Assembly: GCA_019671005.1 (NCBI GenBank)
Contig: CM033718.1
Coordinates: forward strand, 35,418,508-35,482,507
Origin: Hibiscus mutabilis
Lineage: Eukaryota > Streptophyta > Magnoliopsida > Malvales > Malvaceae
Direction of reading: 5' to 3'
Length of the DNA stretch: 64,000 nt
Shown: in pieces, positions 11,348 to 21,179 of the stretch
Layout of the letters: each line of letters starts with the position of its first letter
How positions within the stretch are numbered: the first letter of the stretch is position 1
Translations under genes and position numbers: made by a program
Notes under the pieces: model-generated
Told to the model about the DNA's origin: nothing
The model's database searches: none
Seen by the model: the letters and a program-made list of their open reading frames with translations, nothing else

Positions 11348-11973
11348 TCAAACGAGCATCCATGGAGTTGAATCGAGCATACAAGGTGGTAAACTTCCCA
11401 TCAAGATAGGCCATAAGAGCATCATGGGAAGGTTGAGTGACCGGAGCAACGAGAACATTCTCAACTGGATCAACACCAACGAGGACATCATCGGGAAGAT
11501 CCACATTACGAATTCATTGTCCATTGAAAGAGGTGAACATGGCCTTCTAGAGAGATCTATCATCAATAGGCTTGGTAAAGGGGAACCCCAAGGTCGAGAG
11601 AGCAATCGATGTCCAGCTTGTGAAAGATGAAGCTATGAACAGTTCCATAGGTGAAGGAAGACACAAAGGTGGTATGACGGTTCTGAACCAAATGGACCAA
11701 CTTGACAAACATGATTTGGGCAAGGTTTGGGCATTTTCTCTCATGAAAACAATGAAGCCAAAAATAATGCACCATACGAATAGTGGACCACTTGCCACCA
11801 GATAGTCGAAACCACCACGTGATGAGAAGGTGAAGGAAACACTCATGGGCATTGAGAACGGTCACTAAGTCACTATAGGTATTAGGAAAAAAGTTTTCAT
11901 CATCTATAACTATGTTTTCCATCCCCAAAAGATCGGCTATCTTTTTAGAATCAAGAGTAAATGTTTTTCCCAT
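11348..11973 (-). pseudogene. Extra ORF between pol and 3' LTR (plant-transposon-protein type)
   Basis: Minus-strand remnant of about 200 codons in two overlapping frames joined near 11580 by a frameshift. The upstream part (11973-11563, 136 codons) starts MGKTFTLDSKKIADLLG and includes RMVHYFWLHCF, SSFTYGTVHSF and LDIDCSLDLG. The pattern looks like the family annotated as 'putative plant transposon protein', common beside plant retroelements (memory-based match). The downstream part holds an acidic/hydrophobic tail. Its function is unknown; in this position Sireviruses carry env-like or accessory ORFs. It is not a host gene: it lies between RNase H and the PPT of the same element, on the same strand. 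Confidence 0.55.
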
Positions 11974-13102
11974 AAGATAAGATTCAACGGCTATAGTTTC
12001 GGTTTTCTCTCGATTTAAAATACACTATGCATTTGAGTAGAAAAATGCAAACAAGGTTTTTGTAAAGAATGTTGGGAATATTTAAAAAATTCAAACTTCC
12101 ATTGCCTCATCAAATCAAGATATTTGAATTTAAACTCATTAGAGCACGTATAAGCAGAATTAACAACTTTCTCATGACAGATTTTGAAAGTTTTTTGAAA
12201 TATTCCATAGCATTAGGATATGATATTTCGGTTCATTAAAACAATGGATTAAAGTTGGTTAAGGTTAGGTTTGGTACAATTGTTATCGGGATTTGGATTG
12301 GAAGAACTAGCACTCAAATCTTTTCAATATCGCTTTATAGGAGGCATGGTAAAGGGTTTTGATAAAACCTGCAAAATTCAAACCACAACAAAAATACATA
12401 TGCAAACACATCAAATTCAATCCAATAATCAAGGTGGGTAAAAATCTATATTGTATAGTTTAAAACCATATACAAATATAAAGAATTTTTTTGATAAGTT
12501 TAAAACTTGAAATCTATAAAATAAAGTATACGCGTATAATTATATAATCGAAAAAAATCAATTTTGAAAAAGTTTTTGTAAAAACTTTTAAATCATGGAT
12601 ATATACATCCTAAATATACAAATTTTAAACCTAAAAACTATGCAATGGTAAAGAAATTCAAAATAGTATGAAATAAGGTTTTTACCTTGAATGTGGTTGA
12701 ATGGATGAATGAGGAGATGATTTGCACAAAGCTTAAGTTTGATGTTTAGATTAAAAGCCCCCAAAAGATTTGAAAAAAAATTGATGAAAAACCTAGACAT
12801 CTAAAGGGTTTTTATAAGGGAATTTCGGCTAGGATTTTAAAAAGAGATACACTTTGATTTGAAATAGGAAAGCTATTTAATGCCTTCAGCGTACGCATAC
12901 CAGTATGGCTAAAGCATATTTTTACTCGAATTTATACCAAAACACTTCCCTTGATACCCTGTATTAGTACAACTACCCCGTACTGATACCCTCTTACCAA
13001 ATTTGACAATTTTGGCTGCAAAGGACCCAAATATTCGATTTTACTCGAATCGAAATGCATGATTATGATATGAGAGCAACATGTATGGTAAAAACAAATA
13101 CA
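11974..13102 (-). other. Non-coding interval between RNase H and extra ORF
   Basis: A+T-rich and without a convincing frame. About 12890-12990 holds several TACCAGTATGG/GTACTGATACC-type dyads like those in the LTRs of this element, suggesting the motif array also extends into the 3' internal region. Confidence 0.5.
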
Positions 13103-13115
13103 TACTCCCCCTAAC
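13103..13115 (-). other. PPT-like purine run after RNase H
   Basis: Minus strand GTTAGGGGGAGTA just after the end of the RNase H remnant, a second extra PPT-like site. Confidence 0.5.
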
Positions 13116-13194
13116 AACATGAATAGATGCATTTAATAGAAGATCACACAAACATAAAGATCATTCAAATTCAAGCAAGTTTTAAGATCAAAAC

Positions 13195-14545
13195 AAAGGC
13201 TCTAAGGTTCAAGAAAGGTTTGTAAGCCCTAACTCTCTCCTAAGAGACCAAAAATGCTCCTTATCTAAAGGTTTGGTGAAGAGATCCGCTAATTGGTGCA
13301 AGGTATCTACATACTATAGAACTACATCATTTTTCAAGAAATGATCTCTAATGAAATGATGTCTTATTTCTATTTCTAGAATGTTGGATGGGATTTTTAG
13401 TGAGACAAATAACACTAGTATTGTCACACTTTAAGTGAATGGTACCTACATAAATTCCATAATCTAAGAGTTGTTTCTTCATCCAAAGGACTTGAGTACA
13501 ACAACTACCAGATGAAATATATTTATGCCTTGGTGGTAGATATCGCTATGTTATTTTGCTTCTTAGAAAACCATGAAATTAACATGTTACCTAGGAATTG
13601 ACAAGTACCGAAGGTACTCTTTCTAGCCATTTCTTCTGAAGTTATATTTTTCCTCTCAACAACCCTATTTTGTTGAGGTGTGCGAGGAGAAGAAAAAATA
13701 TGGCTCATTCCATTTGAGTTACAAAACTCTTCAAAACCAAGATCTTGAAATTTGGTTCCATGGTCACTCCTAACATGATAAATGGAGTAACCAAAATCTT
13801 TTTGGTTTTCTTTTGAGAAAGTGAAATTTTTCTAAAGCCTCATCCTTGGTACATAAAAAAAGAACCCAAGTAAATCTAGAATAATAATCAATTAAAACAA
13901 ATGCATATTGTTTTCCTTCCAAGCTCGTAGTTCTAATAGGGGGAAAAATATCTATATGGATCAATTATAAAATTCTACTTGTTGATACATCATTAATGGA
14001 TTTAAAAGGAACTCTTTTGTGTTTGCCTTTAGCACATGCATCACATATTTTGTCAAGAGAAAACTTGATTTTCGGCAAACCTCTTACTAGATCATTTGAA
14101 ATCAATTTTTCCAAAACACTTATGCTTGCATGTCCTACTTTTCTATGCCACAAGTAAGAATCATGCTCATCTTTTGCAACAAAACATGCATTTGAAATAT
14201 GAATGTCATCGAGATTCACCATGTAAATATTTCCTATTCTATGACCAATAAGTACAATTTTATTAGATGCAATGTCAATGCTTTTACAACCATTTAAATC
14301 AAACATGACATTAAAACCTTTATCACACAATTGGCTTATGCTTAATAAATTATGTTTAAGACCGTGACATACAAAACATTTTCTATAAGTATGAAAGAGT
14401 GATTACCAATGGAACCAATTCCTTCAATGTGGGCTTTGGAGGTGTCACCGAAAGTCACTACTCCTCCACTTTTTGGTTTTAGCTCCAAGAATCTACTCTT
14501 GTCACTGGTCATGTGTCTTGAGCATCCACTATCAACATACCATGA
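13195..14545 (-). pseudogene. Copia pol remnant: protease, integrase, RNase H; RT deleted
   Basis: Minus strand, in order. The protease core is WYVDSGCSRHMT, with DSG at 14533-14525. The GAG-pre-integrase domain at 14330-13965 has LWHRKVGHA and ICDACAKGKHKR, a zinc-binding HHCC layout. The integrase core at 13964-13625 has IDIF (first Asp), DYYSRFTWVLF, RSDHGTKF (second Asp) and VVERKN (Glu). At about 13622 the integrase motif EEMAR runs straight into KSTFGTCQFLG, the start of RNase H, followed by LISWFSKKQNN, a degraded CDNTS segment, HSRNRNK and a decayed LADIFTKP-like tail to about 13195. The rest of integrase and the whole RT are missing. Several stops and frameshifts (for example 13965) confirm it is dead. 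Confidence 0.88.
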
Positions 14546-14599
14546 GTTTGTACTTGAAGATTTGGCCTTGTAGCAATGCTCCCCCTACAAACATAGAAT

Positions 14600-16262
14600 C
14601 AAGTCTTGATTTTTGGTACCCAAATTCTTTTGGATCCATGAGTATTAGCTCCCAAAATCTTGGTTCCCTTGGGAATCCAAGAAGCAATATCATCAATGTT
14701 GTTAGAAGTAAGAAGTTCCTTAGGAACCCAAACACATCTAACTCTCTTACTGTTAGAGGGCCTTTGAAAGCCTCTATGTTTGTATCCATTAATGTTTCTT
14801 CTCACATAGTTGGGTTTTGAATTACTTCATTTTTCAAAATGAGGTGCCTCAACTTTGTTTAAAGAAGCTTTAAGATAACCCACTTCTTTTTGGTGATCAT
14901 CATAGACTCGTAAAAGTAATTTATGCAAGTCTTGATTTTTCTTTTATAAATCCTTTTCTTTTGCTTGCATATCCTCAATCTTCCTTTCAAGTTCTGAATT
15001 AGTTTTGGATAAAGAATCATTTTGGTTTTTCAAATCTGAAACCATTTTCTTATTTTTCAAAAGTGATTCGTTATACCTCAAAACCAACTCATCATAAACC
15101 TCTTGTAATTCATCGTAAGCTTCTTGAAGCTCATCAGAAGTAAAATCAAAATTAGATTAATTTGAGGTTACCTTATAATCCTCCTCCAATGCTATGAGAC
15201 AAAGGTTAGGTAATTCTTGCTCCTCATCATTAGATGACTCTTCATCGCTCCAAGTAGCTACATGTGCATTGAGCTTCTTCTTCTTCTTCTTCCCGGAGCT
15301 CTTTCTATTTAGTTGGGGACAATCGAACTTGATGTGTCCCAGCTTTTTGCACTCATAGCAAATGACTTGGTCATTCTCTTCTTCTTTTGGCTTGTTCTTT
15401 AAACCTTATCTTCCTAGAAATCCCCTTCCACAATTGGATTTCATGAACCTTGTGAATCTCTTAGCTAACATAGCCATTTTTCCATCTTCTTCTTCACTAG
15501 AATTGCTCTCTTTTTGTGAAGCTTTGAGAGCAATTCCCATCTTCTTCTTCTTCTTCACTTCCTTCTTCTTCTCCTTATTATTCCTTTCTTTCTTCATGAG
15601 CTCATGAGCATGAAGAGATCCCAAGAGAGAATCAAGCTACAAGGTTTTGAGATCATTAGCTTCGATGATGGCAGTCTTCTTTGAGTCTCATGACTCAAGA
15701 AGAGAATAGAAAAGCTTTCGAACAAGCTTGTCTTCCGGGATGACTTCTCCATAGCCTTTAAGCCCACTAACTATGACAAAGAAACGGTTGAACATCTTGG
15801 TGATGCCTTCATCCAGTTCCATTTTGAAGTTCTCATAGCTTGGATTGAAGAGTCCAATCTTTGTCTCCTTCACTTCATTTCTGCCTTCATAAGTAACTTC
15901 TAGCTTGTCCCATATATCCTTGACACTTGTGTAAGAAGACATCTTGGAATATCTGTCCGTCCAAGGGCATAAAATAATATGTGCGTGGCTTTGTCGTTCA
16001 TTTGCAACTTTCTCCGATCATCAACGGTTCATTCATGCATTTCATTGGGAACTTTTCGGTCTCCTTCTCCTTTCATCAAAATTGTTGGCCCGTCCTCCAA
16101 TACATTAGGAGGTATCATTAGATTTGATGAAGAGCTTCATTCTATTCTTCCAATAAGGGTAGTTTACCCCGTTGAAATATGGCAGTTTGGAGATAGATTG
16201 AGATTTTGTGAAGTGGTTGCTGGAAGTAGAGGCCATGGCTTGACTTGTGGATTGATTGAACA
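14600..16262 (-). pseudogene. Copia gag remnant with CCHC knuckle and coiled coil
   Basis: Minus strand. The N-terminal part reaches about 16260; the UBN2-type capsid region at 15942-15688 has DIWDKLEVTYEG and LVRKLFYSLLES. A lysine-rich linker (about 15600-15540) is followed by a serine/glutamate-rich stretch. The zinc knuckle CYECKKLGHIKFDC (CX2CX4HX4C) lies at 15360-15319 and is intact. A heptad-rich segment at about 15130-14840 (ELQEAYDEL, SDLKNQNDSLSK, ELERKIEDMQ) predicts a coiled coil. The tail has paired WVPKELL/RIWVPK motifs (14720-14600) leading to protease. Frameshifts separate these blocks. It would form the virus-like particle and bind RNA in a live element. Confidence 0.82.
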
Positions 16263-16309
16263 CTAGCAAGATCTATTCAAAAGGATGTGAAGCCTTCCAA
16301 TGAGTGCAA

Positions 16310-16320
16310 CTCTTATTCCA
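16310..16320 (-). other. Degenerate primer-binding site (initiator Met tRNA type)
   Basis: Minus strand TGGAATAAGAG, two changes from TGGTATCAGAG, three bases inside the 5' LTR end. It fixes the element's orientation. Confidence 0.75.
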
Positions 16321-16809
16321 ATTGTTGGGATGAACAATCAATGCAAATGAAAAAGAGGGGGTGAATTGACAATTAAAAAATTGGTGGAGCTAATTGCAAA
16401 AGAAATTAAAGATTGAAACAAGAGATTTATAGTGGTTCAACATTCTCAGTAAGGTTTACATCCATTACCTTAGCTATCCACACTAAGGATTTCTCAAATC
16501 CACTAGATTTGCTTTCCTTTTGAGGCTCAAAGAGATAACCTTACAAACTCTCTTAAGGTTTATACCCAAAGCCTTAAGAATACACTCAAAAGGGGAAATA
16601 CAAATATAGCAAACTAAGAAAACCTCACAAGGTAGTTTGTTTGCAAAATTAAGGTTCACTCTAACCCCACACACTTGAATAAAAAGATTACAATGAAGAA
16701 AACTCAAGTGGGTTCACAAGATTTGACAAATTTAGCTCAAACATGTTGGATATGTGCTTGAATGCTTTAGACTTGTTGAATAGTCATTGAAGAAGCTTTG
16801 GAGACTTGA

Positions 16810-16816
16810 TTTTATA
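16810..16816 (-). promoter_or_regulatory. LTR TATA box (5' LTR copy)
   Basis: Minus strand TATAAAA within GGGTATAAAATC. Placed to drive transcription toward the PBS and gag. Confidence 0.5.
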
Positions 16817-17443
16817 CCCATTCATTGATTTCTAGTTGTTTGGGTGGTTGGGATATTCAATAGAGCCGTTGGGCTACATTTTTCCCACAATAAATGTTGT
16901 TAGGCAACCCTGGGAATCGGTACACATGTAGTCGTATTGGTACCTGCGATAAGAAGAAAGAGTTGTTGCAACAAAGGGGGTACCGATACGTGAAAGAGTG
17001 TATCGGTACAAAGTGAAGGTTTTACAAAGGGTATCAGTATAGTTCGTACGATATTGGTACTCATTTTGGTCACTAGAATCCTTGGAACTTTTGGTTAAAA
17101 TACTGTATCGATACGCCTAGAGGTGTACCAGTATGTGTTAACAAACTTTTAAAATTATGGTTCCAAGAAACTTACAAGGCAATGGTCCAATCATTTAATG
17201 AAAAAATTTAGATAATCTTTAACCCCGTACTGGTATGCTATAGGTCGTATCGGTACTCAAAGCTAATTTGGTTTCTAGTTTCAAAAATGCGTACTAATAC
17301 GTCTAAAACCGTATCAGTACCCTTTAGCCATTATGCATAAATTTGGTTTCCAATAGCGAAAACCTGTTCTGGTACACCATTGTCTGTACCGGTACTAGTT
17401 ACCAAATTAGCTTATTTTGAGTACTAAAACATTTAGAAAATAT

Positions 17444-17448
17444 ATGGG
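17444..17448. repeat. Left TSD of Tat/Ogre element (ATGGG)
   Basis: Pairs with TTGGG at 49084-49088. The uninterrupted copia LTR near 10700 reads TATTTGGGGATT, so TTGGG is the original and the left copy carries one change. Confidence 0.8.
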
Positions 17449-17762
17449 TGTAAGACCCAAATTTTACCCAGGTACCCATATTATATTTTCACTATAAATA
17501 AAACAAAAAATATATAAACAAATGTTCAAATTCATTTCAGTGTCCATTTTACATCCCAAATGCCTAAAAGCCCATTTTAAACTACATGGCCCAATCTCTA
17601 TATCCTATTACAGCTTATATATGATAAGTGTCAAACCAAGAAACACAAAATTGATCCAAAACTCGTTTCCCCCCAAACTAGTACACATGGCAGCAACTAA
17701 TTAGTCAAGAAGCATTCACACAGATCTATGTTTTCTCCCTCTTCGCTGTTGAAAGTTATACG

Positions 17763-17799
17763 ATGACATCACTCGGGTAACGTCACCCATGATGTCACA
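17763..17799 (+). promoter_or_regulatory. Cluster of TGACG/ACGTCA-like bZIP words upstream of TATA
   Basis: Within 37 bases: ATGACATCAC, AACGTCACC and TGATGTCAC, lying 12-50 bases before the TATA box. ACGTCA/TGACG is the core of as-1-type elements bound by TGA bZIP factors. The 3' LTR copy has lost the CG (AACATCATC). Confidence 0.4.
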
Positions 17800-17810
17800 A
17801 AAGTCGGCCC

Positions 17811-17820
17811 CTATAAATAC
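17811..17820 (+). promoter_or_regulatory. TATA box of Tat/Ogre 5' LTR
   Basis: CTATAAATAC within CCCCTATAAATACCTG, kept identically at 47084-47093 in the 3' LTR. Confidence 0.6.
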
Positions 17821-19793
17821 CTGCAAGAGAGAGAAAGTTGTCAGATGTTAATTACTAGAATAATTACCCACTAATAATAAGAACAATAAATATAGTATAA
17901 TAATGGAAGAGAGAGGAAACTCACCTCGGGGAAGCCAAATCGGCAGCCATTGAAGATCGAGCATCGTTGGGAGATCGTCGGAGCCACGAATGGACACTAG
18001 AGAAGACACCGGCCACCACCACAGAGGTATATCCTGCATCAATCTTTTATTCACTGCAAAAAAAAACATTAAATCAAGTTAGATAGAAGTGAAATATGAA
18101 AGAAAACAGAAGTGGAAATAAAGGAAGATAGAGATTAGAGCTTATCTGGCGGTGGTCGTAATGGTTATGGCAGGAGTTGAAGAGGGATTAGGGTAGATCT
18201 AAGCCTAGATTCGGGGAAGAATGGGAGCTTCTGTTGAAATGGGCTAGGTTTTAGGCTTTAGAATTAAAAAGGTAGATTTTTGGTTTGAATGATGGCGGCC
18301 AAAAATTGCGGGAGCGGTGGCTGACGTCATCTACGGTGGCCGACGAAGAACTTGAAAGTGGCTGGAGACTAGCAGAGTAAGATTGGGAGCGGCGTGTGCG
18401 GTGTTTTGGTGCCGAAGTTCTTTGGGTTTTTCGTTTCTTCGAAGAACACCAAAGGAAAATAAGTAATTTGATTTGTACGGATCTTAGTATCTGGGTAAAT
18501 TGTCTTTGTGGCAGAGTGTTTAGAGAGAGAGTGAGGGATGAGAGAGAGGGAATTCATCCAAGTGAGGATTTTGTCTTAGAAGGAAGCTTGTATATCCCAA
18601 ACCAAATGACATCGTTTTTTGGTGCCTGGCTGAGAGAAATATGCGAGCCCAAATCGATTTGGGTCGGGTGGTCTGCGCATTTTCAAGTTTTGGAAAAATT
18701 GGGTTCTTGTTCCTCACAACTTTATAATGCAATGCATTTATGTCCCCATTATCAATGAAATCAAATTCAAGTTTGTATTTCTTTCAATTTAGTCACGTTT
18801 TAATTATTTTATTTAATTATTTGATTTATATGATTGATGCATGCTTTAAATTGAGCATATAGGATTATTTGCTAGATAACTGATTCACTTAGCCTTAGAT
18901 TATTAATTGTTTAGACCCTTAGTCTTTAGGTTCTTTAATTAGGAATTAATAATTTAAATAGAATTGCTAATTGTAGAAAGTTAACAAGTGTTGTTTGGAA
19001 AACTTATAAGTTTAAATTTGAATGGTGCCATAAAGTAATTGAGTGTTATTCAACCTAAATTTTCAATATAGAACAAATAATATTTTTTATAACCTAGAAG
19101 ATGATAATTAATCTAGTAATTAATTAGAGCCTTTAATTAGTATTAGAACTTAAGAAATTAGATTAATTAATTAGACTAGGAAAATTAGATATAATTTTGA
19201 GGCTTAAACATGGATGGTGCCCAAGCAATTGGGTGTTATCTCATATAAGTCTTAAAATTGAATAATATTTGTAGAATAAAATAAGACACAATTGATTAGA
19301 TCTTTTCTAAGTTAGAACTTAAAATAAACAAGAAAATAACCGATCATGCATCGAAAACCTTTTATGTTGGAAATATATTTTTGAATATGGATGGGGTGTT
19401 CTAACGTAACTGTGTGCTTCTAATCTCATATTCGGATAAAAATATATTTCATTATAAAAGGAATATCCCCGTTTTAAATTTAAATCCAGTTAATAATTAA
19501 GGGTTAAATTAAATTCAAATTATTATTCGAAATGCCAAAATGACACGTAAAATTAAAAGGTACCGATAACGGGCGTTTTTGGGAGTGTTAATCCTTCCCC
19601 CAGATGTAACTGACTCCCAAATCCAAATTTTTAAAAATGAATCTCTAGTTGTTTTATGGTATCCGATCTACCTCGAAGTGATTGGTGGAGTCTCCAAAAA
19701 TGATTTTTAAAATCGAATTAAAAATTGACAGAAACCCTAATTTTCAAAGAATAAACGTCAAGCTATTTCCCCCATAAAAATGGTTTCGGCAGC

Positions 19794-19812
19794 TTGACGA
19801 CTCTGTTGGGGA
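19794..19812 (+). other. Primer-binding site of Tat/Ogre element
   Basis: TTGACGACTCTGTTGGGGA two bases after the 5' LTR. It resembles the GGCGACTCTGCTGGGGA site that marks Tat/Ogre elements, with two C-to-T-type changes. Confidence 0.75.
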
Positions 19813-20449
19813 AATTCGAGAGTCAGACGTAATTAATTTTACGTGGCATTTTGGCATTTAAGAATGGTAATTTGAATTTAATTTTTTCTAAAAATTATTG
19901 GATGGATTTTCAGAAAGAATGGAAGTAGTATTTTTGTGTGTGATATATCTGTCATTCATGCATAAGCCTTCTACCCAAGCTTTTCTCCTTTAAGTGGGAG
20001 CGAGATATGATTCGACGTGAGGATCTACACCTGTGAGTTCGGAATTTTGTCTTTCTTCTTGTATACCAACCTTATACAATGTGAGGTACACGCCTTCGAT
20101 ATTCGATGTCTTACTGTCGTAGTAGATAGTAATGAGAGTTCAAGTACCCAAAGTCTAGAACAAAAACCATATGCTGTAATCTAGAAGCCTGCCTCACTAG
20201 AGCCAGACAGGGACCTAGGACAGGGTGCTATCAGATTAAATATATTTCTCTAGTTATTCTCTCTTCTCAATATAACTAGCATTTTGAATTAATTTAATTA
20301 ATTTTTTTGTCTTTGTTATCAAATCGCAGTATTGACACAAGATTTTTGTTGTTGTTTTGTTTGTCTTATTTTGTTGTTCTTTAAATACCGTATCATGTTG
20401 CATTAATTTGGTATTGATTCGGGAACTAGTCAATTAGGAAGCATCCATT
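19813..20449 (+). other. Tat/Ogre 5' leader
   Basis: Non-coding leader. Contains CTAGAAGCCTGCCTCACTAG and an AGGGACCTAGGACAGGG block. It ends with TTGATTCG and CCATTATGGC around the start codon; a similar leader end occurs at 63850-63890 in the right-hand element. Confidence 0.6.
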
Positions 20450-21179
20450 ATGGCCGAAGGGTTTGTGAGACAAGGAGAGGATAATGCCTCAGTCTAGACA
20501 TGGTTAGAGCAAACTGAACATGTGAAAAGGGATAGTCTTCGTAGGGATCACATGTCAAAGATGAAGAGCTATACTAAGGTGAGTCCTAAGCCAAATAATT
20601 GCTTACTAGAAGTCAAAGCTATATAGGAACAATGGGTGACGATATGAAGAAACCTTTCTGACAAGAGCTTGGAGACATTGCATTACTACTAGACGTTCTA
20701 GTAGATCGGGAATTGATCAGAGCAATGACACAGTTTTTGAACCCTGCCTATAATTGCTTCACTTTCGGGCAAATAGATATGATGCCCAAAATGGAGGAAT
20801 ATGAGGCAAATAGATATGACGCCCACAAAGTGACAAGGTCTACACGAGGCCCGGAAACAAACGTAGCTTTAAGAAGAAATTGAAGGCAATTACGGGAAAA
20901 GATGAAGATTGGTTCGTTGGGAAATTAGCCAATACGAATAATGATGATCAAAATGAGGATAAGGAGCGCATAAATTGGAGAATCATCAGGGGATTAATAT
21001 TGACAAGTGATGAACAGACCAAGATGAGGAGTTTACATGCTTTAATCTTCTACGGACTAGTGATATTCCCAAGGACTCCATAACAAATAGATCCATCAAC
21101 ATTTGGGTTGTTTCAACGAATGGTAAAGGTAAAAGACATAAATTCAGTACCCGTAATTTTATCCAAAACCTATAGATCA
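20450..21179 (+). pseudogene. Tat/Ogre extra ORF (ORF1) remnant
   Basis: Starts MAEGFVRQGEDNASV at 20450, followed at once by a stop, then TWLEQTEHVKRDSL. After frameshifts come LLDVLVDRELIRAM, FLNPAYNCFTFGQIDMMPKM (about 20730-20795) and SLHALIFYGLVIFPRT (21025-21075), then VPVILSKTYRS up to the break at 21179. These blocks match in order the long N-terminal ORF carried upstream of gag by plant Ogre/Tat elements (a DUF7745-like family, from memory). Its function is unknown. It is cut off at 21180 by the LTR of Element II, and no continuation is seen on the far side of that insertion. At least four stops or shifts make it dead. Confidence 0.72.

Larger units (their letters stand above)
9594..17448 (-). 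mobile_element. Sirevirus-like Ty1/copia element, main part
   Basis: Minus-strand element whose last 130 bases lie at 49089-49218, beyond the nested Tat/Ogre insertion. Without the insertion it is about 7985 bp. Order on the minus strand: 5' LTR, PBS, long gag with CCHC knuckle and coiled coil, protease, integrase fused by deletion to RNase H, an extra ORF, PPT, 3' LTR. Long gag with coiled coil, several PPT-like purine runs between pol and the 3' LTR, and an extra downstream ORF all fit the Sirevirus lineage (inference; no tree was made). It is dead: RT is deleted and the frames are broken. Confidence 0.85.
16323..17448 (-). repeat. 5' LTR of Sirevirus-like element, main part
   Basis: Begins TGTTGGGATGAACA on the plus strand and is cut at 17448 by the Tat/Ogre insertion; the last 130 bases resume at 49089. 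It contains TACCGATAC/GTATCGGTA, a perfect 9-bp dyad with 10-base spacer (16981-17008), among many related words. Confidence 0.9.
17449..19791 (+). repeat. 5' LTR of Tat/Ogre-like element
   Basis: Starts TGTAAGACCCAAATTTTA and ends TTCGGCA. Collinear with 46718-49083 throughout, with many scattered substitutions, so the insertion is not recent. The promoter region is near 17760-17820. Confidence 0.9.

Noticed and set aside
15362..15607. 81-codon Phe/Ser-rich frame (+) within copia gag
   Set aside because: Antisense shadow of the lysine-rich gag linker on the minus strand.
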